From IMG/VR virus record IMGVR_UViG_3300034190_000222, positions 1-22,628 of that record: a stretch of 22,628 nt of DNA; one strand, given 5' to 3'. Origin of the DNA: a virus. The position numbers and the translations under genes are program-made. Under the pieces are notes generated by a model. The model saw only the letters and a program-made list of their open reading frames with translations. It was not told the origin of the DNA and searched no databases. Positions 16,359 through 22,628 of the stretch are shown piece after piece; within the stretch, counting starts at the first letter, position 1, and each line of letters starts with the position of its first letter.

Positions 16359-16691
16359 ATGCAATTACAAAAACAAGTTTTAATAGACGTTTCAGCAGAC
16401 AACAGTAACTCTACAGCTGCACAATGTGACGGTTTATTGTTATCAGGGATAGAATTTCCTGCAGCAATGACTGGTTCAAACGTTACATTTGACTTCTCTT
16501 ATGATGGAAGCACTTGGGTAGACGTAGTAGAAACAGATAATACTGAAGTTACATATGTAGTTTCACCAGGAAACATGGTAAGAGTTGACCCTAGTGGTTG
16601 GGCTTTTGCTGCAATAGGTTTCTTAAGAGTAACATCTGATGGTAACGAAGCTGCTGATAGAGAAATTAATTTAGTATTTAAACAAAGTTAG
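16359..16691 (+). CDS. Small beta-sandwich virion protein (head decoration or neck)
   Basis: A 110-residue protein between capsid and neck genes. The sequence alternates hydrophobic and polar residues in the manner of an all-beta sandwich (SGIEFPAAMTGSNVTFDFS, then YDGSTWVDVV, TYVVSPGNMVRVDP, AIGFLRVTS). I know this pattern, 'P-x-x-W/M-T-x-x-x-x-F-x-x-S-x-D-G-x-T-W/Y', from many phage structural genes in the head-tail joining region, often annotated only as structural protein. A decoration protein or head fibre is likely; a role in the neck cannot be excluded. The AAGGA about six bases before the ATG supports this start. Confidence 0.65.
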   Translation: MQLQKQVLIDVSADNSNSTAAQCDGLLLSGIEFPAAMTGSNVTFDFSYDGSTWVDVVETDNTEVTYVVSPGNMVRVDPSGWAFAAIGFLRVTSDGNEAADREINLVFKQS

Positions 16692-16699
16692 GAGTCGTT

Positions 16700-17710
16700 G
16701 TGAGTAACACAATAGGCAACCTAGTAGACAGGGTATTTAGAGAATACTTAGAACCACCAGAAAGTGTTGAATCATATTCATATTTAACTGGTAATATTTC
16801 TAGTACAACACAAAGTACTCTTAATTATGAAGGAGATTTGTTTTCTTCAGAAGAAGAAGATGCTTTAGACGCTGGAGCTATTCTTGAAATAGGTCAAGAG
16901 TTAATGTTTTCTAAATCTCTTAATGTTGTAACTAATGAAATAACTGTACAAAGAGGTGCAAGAGGTACAACAGCAACAACACATAATGCTGGAGAGTTAA
17001 TTAAAATAACTCCTGCTTTTCCTCGTAAAAGTGTATACGATGCAGTATCAGACCAAATTAAAAATTTATACCCCACATTGTATGCTGTAGAAACACAAGC
17101 TTTAACATCTGGAACAGGATATAGAGTACTTGGTACTTATGGTAGTAATGTAGATGATAACAATCACATAATAACACCGTTAAAAGCTATTTCACAATAC
17201 ACAGATTGGTCATCAGGCTCAGACCAAACAGGTCTTACTTATAAAGGTGTTGGTGTAGAACTTATACAGTTACCTAATCCTTTTGTTTGGACTGATGAAG
17301 GTGGTGTTGAAAGAACTAAAACATACACAACAGGACCTAGTACAGTAAATGCTGTACAATTTTATGGTATTGCTAGTGGACATGAAGTGTTTGTTACTTT
17401 TAAAAAGAAGTTTGTTGCTCCTACTAATGAGTCTACAACGTTAGCAACAATAGGTTTAGAATCAGAATATGAACCTATAGTTATGATTGGTGTTGCTGCA
17501 CAAATGTTAGCTGGCAAAGATATAAATAGATTAAACACACCTTATATTACACAACAGTTAGAAGCACAAAACTTTCCTGTAGGTAGTGGAGGTAGTGTAA
17601 CAAACAGTTTATTAAGATATCAACAGCTACTTATACAACAAGCTAGGTCTAATTTAAGGTCTAAATATCAAGAACCAGTAACATTTAATAATATTAATTA
17701 CGTAACATAA
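16700..17710 (+). CDS. Head-tail adaptor / tail tubular-like protein
   Basis: A 336-residue protein starting with GTG and preceded by GGAG at 16691-16694, eight bases after the previous stop. N-terminal helix NTIGNLVDRVFREYLEPPE is followed by a beta region in which GQELMFSKSL..EITVQRGARGTTATTHNAGELIKITP carries the RG-x-x-GT-x-A-x-x-H-x-x-G motif typical of phage connector/adaptor proteins, then a helix VYDAVSDQIKNLYP. This resembles the adaptor (gp11/gp4-like) proteins that link the portal to the nozzle in short-tailed phages. C-terminal segments (LLIQQARSNLRSKYQ) are helical. Position after the capsid and before the beta-propeller gene agrees with an adaptor role. Overlaps the next gene by one base (TAATG). 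Confidence 0.7.
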   Translation: MSNTIGNLVDRVFREYLEPPESVESYSYLTGNISSTTQSTLNYEGDLFSSEEEDALDAGAILEIGQELMFSKSLNVVTNEITVQRGARGTTATTHNAGELIKITPAFPRKSVYDAVSDQIKNLYPTLYAVETQALTSGTGYRVLGTYGSNVDDNNHIITPLKAISQYTDWSSGSDQTGLTYKGVGVELIQLPNPFVWTDEGGVERTKTYTTGPSTVNAVQFYGIASGHEVFVTFKKKFVAPTNESTTLATIGLESEYEPIVMIGVAAQMLAGKDINRLNTPYITQQLEAQNFPVGSGGSVTNSLLRYQQLLIQQARSNLRSKYQEPVTFNNINYVT

Positions 17711-19701
17711 TGGCTAGAGTAGCGTCAACTTCTAATGTACGTAACCCTAAACGTTATGGTTACGACTGTAGATTAGATAATATTTATTTACGAACAGCTA
17801 CAGGTCCAGGTAGAGAGTTAACTATACAATCTTCTGATGTACAAGCAGGACAAAATGTTAATGTTAAACAAAATCCTGAAGATTTTACATCTAACTTAGG
17901 TCGTATATATTCAAGAAATAATTTTAGTTCTGGTCAAGGATTAGACACAGCACATAGAGCAGATGGTAAACCAGATGATGTTAATAGATTCTGGGATAGT
18001 AAAGGTATAGATGTATTTCATGGAGATGATGAAACTTCTTATCATATACATTTACTACATCAAACTGCTGATGTAAACGTTAGAGGTGGAAGTTTACAAT
18101 TTGCTGGTACTAATAACTATATGACACAAACTACAGATGGAAAGATATGGGTAACTGACAATACAAGTGTATATTACTCTACAGATGCAACTTCATGGAC
18201 TGAAGTAGCTGCTGGTACAAACAACGCAACACATAACTTTACAGGCATAGCTTCATTTGGTAACAAATTATTTCTTACAACTAAAAATGGTGTAGCAGGT
18301 TCACAGTTAATAGAGTTTGATGGTACAAGTACTTGGACTGTACAAACTACTGCACAATCTAGTGCAGGTGGATTAACAGGTGTATGGTTTGTTAAAAATA
18401 GATTATGGATTACAGGTAATGATGGTACTGCAGAATACATATGGGAAGCTAGTCCGTTTAATAAATCATGGTCTAGTTCTGATTTACAAGATGCAGACAG
18501 CATAGTAGAAGTAGAACCTACACATGAGTTTACAGGTATTATTGATGGTGGTGCAGCAGTATTAGCATCTAGTACAGATGGTACAGTGTATTCTTTTAAA
18601 CTTACTAGCGGTTCTTTTGTAAACCAAGGACAAACAAAAATACCATTTGAAGAAGTACATTCTATAGAAGCTACTGAAGGTATAGTATTTTTAGGTACTA
18701 AAGAAAGTACAACTCAAATTGGAAGGTTGTATAGAACAGAACTTGTAGCAGCTGACGACTTGTATGTATTAGCTAACAGACAGTTAGTAAAAGAATGGGT
18801 TGTTACAGGTGTAGATACAACACCTCATGCTATGTTTGTTAGTCGTGATAGTGTGTATATGGGTGTAAAAGAAAAAACTAATGAAGTAAATTTGTGGCGA
18901 TATTACCTACCAACAGGTGGTTTGGCTAGAGATTTACAAACAACAGGTAACAGTTTTGTTTATGGTATTACACAAAATGCAGGTAAATTTGTAATATCTG
19001 TATCAGGTAGTGATGTATATAAAGAACAATCTACATATGAATCTACAGGTTATCTATTGTTATCAGCAGCAGATTTCTTTACAGCGGAACAAAAACAGTT
19101 TGTTGGTGCAGAAGTTTCTACTATAAATTTACCTGATGATACATCAGTAAGTTTACAGTATTCAACTAAGTTTGAAGATTTAGATACACCAGAAGCAGCT
19201 ACATTTACTAATGCTGTTACACAATTAGGTGGTACAGGAGACGAAGAAAAACAAATAGCAGAAGTATCTCGTTATATTATTGGTAAAGTTGTATTAAATT
19301 CAACTACTAACACTAATACACCTAAAGTAAAATCTGTACAATTTCGTGCATTAGCTAGACCTGAACTTGTAGTAGCACAGATACCTGTAAACATTAGTGA
19401 TAGAGTAGAAAGACCAGGTAGAAAGCCTTTATTGGTAAAAGGATTAGGAGATACATTATACAAAACATTAAGTTCTAAAGAAGGTGATTCAGTTACATTA
19501 GAATTGTTTCAACCAAAAGAAGTTATTAGAGGAGTTATAGAACAGATAAGTTATCCTATACAATCTAATGAAGTACTAGGAAGTGATACTACTTATGCTA
19601 TAATCACAGTGCGTGGTACTAGACAAGGTACTATTGAAGAAGTAACATCTATACATACACCAGGTATTGCCGCTTGGGGTATAATGAGATTTGGAGCATA
19701 A
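17710..19701 (+). CDS. Tail nozzle-type protein with beta-propeller
   Basis: A 663-residue protein, by far the largest tail gene here. Residues ~130-450 contain repeated blade-like strands: TDGKIWVTDNTSVYYST, SWTEVAAGT, NKLFLTTKNGVAGSQLIEFDG, WTVQTT, KNRLWITGNDGTAEYIWEA, and more beyond; this suggests a beta-propeller, as in the T7 gp12-type nozzle of short-tailed phages. Residues ~460-560 look like an extra beta-sandwich, and ~575-640 (LLVKGLGDTLYKTLSSKEGDSVTLELF, then GVIEQISYPIQ) a small beta-barrel. It starts in the TAATG overlap with the adaptor gene and ends overlapping the next start, so the three tail genes are coupled. Tail nozzle is the best guess from length, fold and position. Confidence 0.65.
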   Translation: MARVASTSNVRNPKRYGYDCRLDNIYLRTATGPGRELTIQSSDVQAGQNVNVKQNPEDFTSNLGRIYSRNNFSSGQGLDTAHRADGKPDDVNRFWDSKGIDVFHGDDETSYHIHLLHQTADVNVRGGSLQFAGTNNYMTQTTDGKIWVTDNTSVYYSTDATSWTEVAAGTNNATHNFTGIASFGNKLFLTTKNGVAGSQLIEFDGTSTWTVQTTAQSSAGGLTGVWFVKNRLWITGNDGTAEYIWEASPFNKSWSSSDLQDADSIVEVEPTHEFTGIIDGGAAVLASSTDGTVYSFKLTSGSFVNQGQTKIPFEEVHSIEATEGIVFLGTKESTTQIGRLYRTELVAADDLYVLANRQLVKEWVVTGVDTTPHAMFVSRDSVYMGVKEKTNEVNLWRYYLPTGGLARDLQTTGNSFVYGITQNAGKFVISVSGSDVYKEQSTYESTGYLLLSAADFFTAEQKQFVGAEVSTINLPDDTSVSLQYSTKFEDLDTPEAATFTNAVTQLGGTGDEEKQIAEVSRYIIGKVVLNSTTNTNTPKVKSVQFRALARPELVVAQIPVNISDRVERPGRKPLLVKGLGDTLYKTLSSKEGDSVTLELFQPKEVIRGVIEQISYPIQSNEVLGSDTTYAIITVRGTRQGTIEEVTSIHTPGIAAWGIMRFGA

Positions 19702-20369
19702 TGGCAGATAGAGCAACACAAATAGTAAACTTTTATGAAACAACTATTACTAATAGTGATTTCAGTGCAGGTGCTACATCATTTACTGTAAATACAGCTC
19801 CTACTACTAACGGTAGTACAGGTATAACTTCTGCTACAACAGGTAATCAAAACTCTTGGATTTATTTAGTTATTGACCCAGACTCTACAAGTAACAGAGA
19901 AATTGTTATTGTTAAAACACACTCATCTGGTTCGACAACATTTAGTGATGTTGAACGAGATTATGATGGAAGACAAGAAGCTGGTGGAGCTCCAGCAGAT
20001 ACAGGTATTGCTCATGGTATAGGCACGACAGTTAGACTTGCTGTATTAGCTCAACATATACAAGACCAAAACGATAGAGTTGCTACAAATATTTCATCAT
20101 TAACAACAGCTGTATCAGATTTTAATACAAACAGTGCTGCAGCAATAGTAACTTTTAATAGTAATGGTACTACTGCAATAAGTAATATTAATGCTTCATC
20201 AGCTACAGCTATGATTAATAATGCTACTGATGGTACTTCTGCAACTGTAGATGTAGCAGCAGATTACGCGTTAATTTATGATGCAACAGATAGCACAGCT
20301 AAAAAAGTTTATGTAAGTCAAGTTGCACCTCCAGTTGAAGTACACCCATTTTTAATTATGGGAGCATAG
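19701..20369 (+). CDS. Tail-attached fibre base protein (222 aa)
   Basis: ATG 19701 overlaps the previous TAA and has TTGGAG upstream; the frame is open nine codons further (to 19674) but that part lies inside the preceding gene. The first ~120 residues form a beta domain with a typical 'ftV..aP', 'W-I-Y-L-V-I-D-P' and 'E/D-R-D-Y-D-G-R' motif and a G-x-x-A-x-x-H-x-x-G-T-T-V run (GIAHGIGTTVRLAVLAQ), the same class as in the adaptor gene. Residues ~130-200 are a Ser/Asn/Ala/Thr-rich repetitive stretch (ISSLTTAVSDFNTNSAAA) that probably forms a trimeric coiled shaft. The chain ends at HPFLIMGA. It is likely the protein that attaches a fibre to the nozzle. Confidence 0.6.
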   Translation: MADRATQIVNFYETTITNSDFSAGATSFTVNTAPTTNGSTGITSATTGNQNSWIYLVIDPDSTSNREIVIVKTHSSGSTTFSDVERDYDGRQEAGGAPADTGIAHGIGTTVRLAVLAQHIQDQNDRVATNISSLTTAVSDFNTNSAAAIVTFNSNGTTAISNINASSATAMINNATDGTSATVDVAADYALIYDATDSTAKKVYVSQVAPPVEVHPFLIMGA

Positions 20370-20370
20370 C

Positions 20371-20571
20371 ATGGGTATATTACTTATGCTTAAAGAAGGT
20401 GGAAGTTTAGGAATAGACACTATTGGAAATAAGCCAATAGATGAAGATATAGATTTACTACCTGATACTATTGGTGGTATTGAAATTGATAGACAGTTAA
20501 TGTTATGGACAGATAGTGGACTTGCATTACAATATCTTGATGTAGATACCTTGCTTTTGGTTGGGGTGTAG
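20371..20571 (+). CDS. Small hypothetical protein in fibre gene cluster
   Basis: A 66-residue frame, one base after the previous stop, with GGAGCA upstream. The chain is hydrophobic-aliphatic with Asp, Gly and Ile (GGSLGIDTIGNKPIDEDIDLLPDT..., DTLLLVGV at the end) and lacks a clear membrane helix; it resembles a beta-strand repeat. A 7-base-pair hairpin (20420-20426 with 20434-20440) lies within it. No family recognised. It could be a small tail fibre component or chaperone, but this is position only. Confidence 0.5.
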   Translation: MGILLMLKEGGSLGIDTIGNKPIDEDIDLLPDTIGGIEIDRQLMLWTDSGLALQYLDVDTLLLVGV

Positions 20572-20577
20572 TATACT
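20551..20577 (+). promoter_or_regulatory. Weak candidate promoter before 20605 gene
   Basis: TATACT at 20572-20577 just after the stop of the upstream gene, with TTGCTT (20551-20556) as a -35 at a short 15-base spacing. The start would be near 20584, with AGGAG in the leader. The short spacing makes this doubtful. Confidence 0.25.
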
Positions 20578-20604
20578 ATTAAAGAATATTTAGGAGAATA
20601 AAAT

Positions 20605-20934
20605 ATGGCAAATGCTTACAAAATATTAGGACAAAATGCAGATGCATCAGCAAATGATGTAACACTGTATACAGTTCCTGCATCTACAGAAACAATCGTA
20701 TCTTCTATAACTGTTTGCAATCGTGAAAATGCTGCAAATACTTTTAGAATAGCTTTAAAACAAGATGGTGGTGCTGTAGCTGTTGAAGATTATATTGCTT
20801 ATGATGCAAATATACAAGCTAACGATACTATTACATTAACTTTAGGTCTTACTATGGATGCAAGTGATGTTATTAGTATTGGTGCTTCAGATGCATATGT
20901 AACATTCAGTGTTTTTGGCACAGAAATTAGTTAA
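20605..20934 (+). CDS. Small beta-sandwich tail protein
   Basis: A 109-residue protein with AGGAG (20592-20596) eight bases before ATG. The all-beta pattern (NDVTLYTVPASTETIVSSITVCNRENAANTFRIALKQDG, then AYDANIQANDTITLTLGLTM, DVISIGASDAYVTFSVFG) is common in phage tail and fibre regions, where such domains are usually annotated only as structural. It is likely a tail appendage or receptor-facing beta-sandwich. Its place before the glycine-rich adhesin gene, two bases away, suggests the two work in the same appendage. Confidence 0.65.
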   Translation: MANAYKILGQNADASANDVTLYTVPASTETIVSSITVCNRENAANTFRIALKQDGGAVAVEDYIAYDANIQANDTITLTLGLTMDASDVISIGASDAYVTFSVFGTEIS

Positions 20935-20936
20935 AA

Positions 20937-21857
20937 ATGTCTGTATCAAGTCTTAAAAATTTAGGATTAACTGGGTCAAAAGGTAAAGATTTAAATTCTT
21001 TTGCATCCCCATTAGAAATTGAGTACATAATACTAGCAGGTGGAGGTGGAGGTTCATCAAATGGTGTTAGAGGTGCAGGTGGCGGTGGTGGAGGCGGCTA
21101 TCGTTCATCAGTAGTTGGCGAAAGGTCGGGAGGTTCTGATAATGGAGCTTCGGGTGCTACTAGTGGAACTGTTGAAAATAAATTTGCACCAGTTAAAGGA
21201 ACTAACTACACAGTAACTGTTGGCGGTGGTGGTGCTTATGGAGCAACAGGAGCAGTAGGAAGCAACTCAGTTTTTGCAACTATAACTTCAAGTGGTGGTG
21301 GAATGGGTGGAAATGTCGGAACAGCTTATCCACGAGGCGGCTCAGGAGGTTGCTCTGGTGGTGGTGGACATGGTCAATCTGAAGTTGGAGCTATTGGAAA
21401 CTATCAAGGATTTAGAGGTGGAGCAGGACTAGACAACAACCCATTTTTCTCAGGTGGAGGCGGTGGAGGTATCGGAGGAGAAGGCGGAGATGCTCTCAAT
21501 GGAGGCACAACAGCAACAAGATTTGGAGGAGCAGGTGGCGTTGGAATAACTTCTTCTATTACTGGAACTCCTATAGGTCGTGGAGGTGGAGGCCGAGGAG
21601 CTGCTGTTAATACTGCACACAATCTTGGAGCAACTTCTGATGGAGGCGGTGGTGCTACAGTTAACTTAGGTGGTGGCGGAAATGGTAACTCTTCTGCTGG
21701 AAGCTCTGGAACAGTTGTTCTTAAATATCCTAACATTTACTCAATTACAGTTGGTGCAGGATTAACTTGGACAGGTAGTGATGAACAAAGTCTTGATGGC
21801 GGTGCTTTTAAGTATGCAGAATTTACTTTAGGTACTGGAAGTGTAAGTTTTAATTAG
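20937..21857 (+). CDS. Glycine-rich tail-fibre adhesin
   Basis: A 306-residue protein. Residues 1-35 form a short strand region (SPLEIEYIILAGGGGGSS); residues 40-265 are dominated by Gly (runs such as GAGGGGGGGY, FSGGGGGGIGGEGG) with interspersed Ala, Ser, Thr and Asn. This is the poly-glycine helix type of phage adhesin domain, in which packed glycine helices carry receptor-binding loops. The last ~40 residues (VVLKYPNIYSITVGAG, then a GALK-like beta end) look globular. Base composition is GC-richer than the rest because of GGA/GGC codons. The start has no clear ribosome binding site and follows the previous stop by two bases. The role, host recognition, follows from this domain class. Confidence 0.72.
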   Translation: MSVSSLKNLGLTGSKGKDLNSFASPLEIEYIILAGGGGGSSNGVRGAGGGGGGGYRSSVVGERSGGSDNGASGATSGTVENKFAPVKGTNYTVTVGGGGAYGATGAVGSNSVFATITSSGGGMGGNVGTAYPRGGSGGCSGGGGHGQSEVGAIGNYQGFRGGAGLDNNPFFSGGGGGGIGGEGGDALNGGTTATRFGGAGGVGITSSITGTPIGRGGGGRGAAVNTAHNLGATSDGGGGATVNLGGGGNGNSSAGSSGTVVLKYPNIYSITVGAGLTWTGSDEQSLDGGAFKYAEFTLGTGSVSFN

Positions 21858-21866
21858 GAGAAAATT

Positions 21867-22277
21867 ATGGCACATTACGCATTTTTAAACGACAACAATA
21901 TAGTAACAGAAGTTATTACTGGTAAAGACGAAACAGATACCGATACACTTCCTGAAGGTTTTGATAGTTGGGAAGCATGGTATTCAGATTTTCGTGGACA
22001 AACTTGTAAAAGAACTTCCTATAACACTTTTGCTAATGCACATAGTGGAGATGGAACTCCTTTTAGAGGTAACTATGCAGGTATAGGACATACTTATGAT
22101 GCAACTAATGATGTATTTATAGAACCTAAACCTTATGAAAGTTGGACATTAAATGAAGATACTTGGACTTGGAAAGCACCAGTAGATAAACCTGACTTGA
22201 CTGAAGAACAAGAAGCTGCAGGTAGTGTTTATGTATGGAATGAAGATACAACTTCTTGGGATTTAATTACACCTTAA
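21867..22277 (+). CDS. Conserved marine-phage tail protein (cyanophage-like)
   Basis: A 136-residue protein with AGGAG before ATG. The pattern MAHYAFLNDNNIVTEVI, then CKRTSYNTF, FRGNYAGIGHTYD and PYESWTLNEDTWTWKAPV is very like a small protein found repeatedly in cyanophage and pelagic-phage genomes, usually near tail fibre genes, with the typical Trp-rich C-terminal repeat (WNEDTTSWDL). No function is established that I can cite with confidence; it is probably a tail appendage or fibre component. It supports a marine origin for the phage. Confidence 0.75.
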   Translation: MAHYAFLNDNNIVTEVITGKDETDTDTLPEGFDSWEAWYSDFRGQTCKRTSYNTFANAHSGDGTPFRGNYAGIGHTYDATNDVFIEPKPYESWTLNEDTWTWKAPVDKPDLTEEQEAAGSVYVWNEDTTSWDLITP

Positions 22278-22294
22278 AACATTTATGATATAAT
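22266..22294 (+). promoter_or_regulatory. Candidate extended -10 promoter for lysis-type genes
   Basis: TGATATAAT (22286-22294) is a perfect extended -10, with ATTACA (22266-22271; four of six matches to TTGACA) 17 bases upstream. The start would fall at ~22301, exactly the ATG of the next small gene, giving a leaderless message. This is the best-formed sigma70-like promoter in the window. Confidence 0.55.
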
Positions 22295-22320
22295 CCAATA
22301 ATGGATTTTATAATTGGATT
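22292..22320 (+). promoter_or_regulatory. Hairpin that would enclose the start codon of the next gene
   Basis: AATCCAAT (22292-22299) pairs with ATTGGATT (22313-22320), eight base pairs around a 13-base loop that contains ATG 22301; three further T's follow. In readthrough RNA the hairpin could hide the start codon or act as a weak terminator; in RNA started at ~22301 its left half is absent. Confidence 0.4.
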
Positions 22321-22438
22321 TTTGCTAGGGTATTTTTTAAAAGAAATTAGTTCTTATCTTAAAAGAATAAGCAAATACGACCTAGATAGTAACATAGATA
22401 AGGAATGGGATTTCCTATCTAGAGATGACTTACCATAA
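22301..22438 (+). CDS. Small membrane protein, probable lysis-cassette member (45 aa)
   Basis: A 45-residue frame read directly: MDFIIGFLLGYFLKEISSYL, then a charged tail ending in SRDDLP. The first ~13 residues are a hydrophobic segment and the rest is charged, so it is probably an N-terminally anchored inner-membrane protein. There is no ribosome binding site; the upstream promoter would give a leaderless transcript. The end abuts the next gene (TAA then ATG). It could be a small holin-accessory or spanin-like protein, or an unrelated membrane peptide; there is not enough sequence to decide. Confidence 0.55.
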   Translation: MDFIIGFLLGYFLKEISSYLKRISKYDLDSNIDKEWDFLSRDDLP

Positions 22439-22606
22439 ATGACACACAACAATGGCTATACCCAAAAGGAACTTCTCAATATGGTTATTGAACGACTAGA
22501 CAAAATAGAAGATAAGCTTGATTCTAAATTAGACAAACAAGAATTTTATAAAGTATTAACGCTCATTGTAGCAATAGGTGGAGTTGTAGCAGCCCTTGTA
22601 ATGTAA
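22439..22606 (+). CDS. Putative small holin-like protein (55 aa)
   Basis: A 55-residue frame starting directly after the previous stop. Residues 8-38 form a charged, coiled-coil-like helix (ELLNMVIERLDKIEDKLDSK), and residues 39-55 (a VLTLIVAIGGVVAALVM type run) make one hydrophobic transmembrane helix at the C-terminus. A charged helix plus one C-terminal membrane helix is common in small phage lysis proteins of the hemolysin XhlA type. The context, at the end of a tail module and followed by another start, supports a lysis cassette. Identification is from shape only; the family could be different. Confidence 0.6.
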   Translation: MTHNNGYTQKELLNMVIERLDKIEDKLDSKLDKQEFYKVLTLIVAIGGVVAALVM

Positions 22607-22628
22607 TGCTAAGAATACTCTTAGCTCT
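22606..22628 (+). CDS. Start of a further gene, truncated by window end
   Basis: An ATG overlaps the previous stop by one base (TAATG) and opens a frame beginning MLRILLA that runs off the window. The hydrophobic start would fit a signal or membrane anchor, as in a lysis enzyme, but only seven residues are visible. Confidence 0.4.

Noticed and set aside
20420-20440. Hairpin CTATTGG/CCAATAG as a terminator
   Set aside because: It is inside a coding frame and has no T-run after it.
21404-21736. 110-residue proline-rich frame on the minus strand
   Set aside because: It is the mirror image of glycine codons in the adhesin gene.
22374-22381. Second T7-promoter-like AATACGAC
   Set aside because: It lies within a coding region, lacks the following bases of the motif, and an 8-base match is expected by chance at this window size.
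1-22628. CRISPR array, insertion sequence, integrase or attachment site
   Set aside because: No regularly spaced repeats, inverted-repeat-bounded transposase or recombinase motifs were seen.

Overview
The window is a piece of the late (structural) region of an AT-rich tailed bacteriophage. All recognisable genes lie on the + strand, are packed with one-base (TAATG or ATGA) overlaps, and follow a terminase - portal - virion proteins - scaffold - capsid - neck/tail - fibre - lysis order. The style points to an uncultured marine phage with a short, podovirus-like tail. A small secreted-type tail gene near the right end carries a motif set I know from marine cyanophage and pelagic phage genomes, and the neck, nozzle and glycine-rich adhesin genes fit the same picture. 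The host cannot be named from sequence alone; marine Actinobacteria or SAR11-like hosts are plausible. No integrase, tRNA, transposon or CRISPR array was seen.

Layout. 1-659: C-terminal nuclease half of the large terminase. 650-2440: portal. 2442-2979: two small genes. 2979-14468: a translationally coupled block of five large genes (1896, 429, 777, 408 and 317 aa) that are probably virion or ejection proteins. One of them (9959-12292) is unexpected: it strings together a NADAR domain, a DUF4326-like segment, a FGDN/GGQA domain and a SLOG/YpsA-like GGQSG Rossmann domain, followed by a hydrophobic segment. 14469-14676: a noncoding stretch with a -10 element and three successive H-type pseudoknots, in front of scaffold (14677-15132) and major capsid protein (15168-16286). 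A rho-independent terminator (16310-16342) closes the capsid unit. 16359-22277: head-tail joining, nozzle/beta-propeller, tail and fibre genes ending in a poly-glycine adhesin and a conserved marine-phage tail protein. 22286-22628: a promoter and two tiny membrane-protein genes that look like a lysis cassette, with a third gene running off the end.

How it works together. Terminase and portal package DNA; scaffold and capsid build the head, with their own leader RNA, strong ribosome binding sites and a terminator that would uncouple capsid output from flanking genes. The large block between portal and scaffold probably supplies internal or ejected proteins. The best candidates for a new system are the multi-domain NADAR protein, which may be carried in the particle and act on ADP-ribosylated nucleic acid or NAD-derived signals at entry, and the pseudoknot leader RNA in front of the capsid genes.
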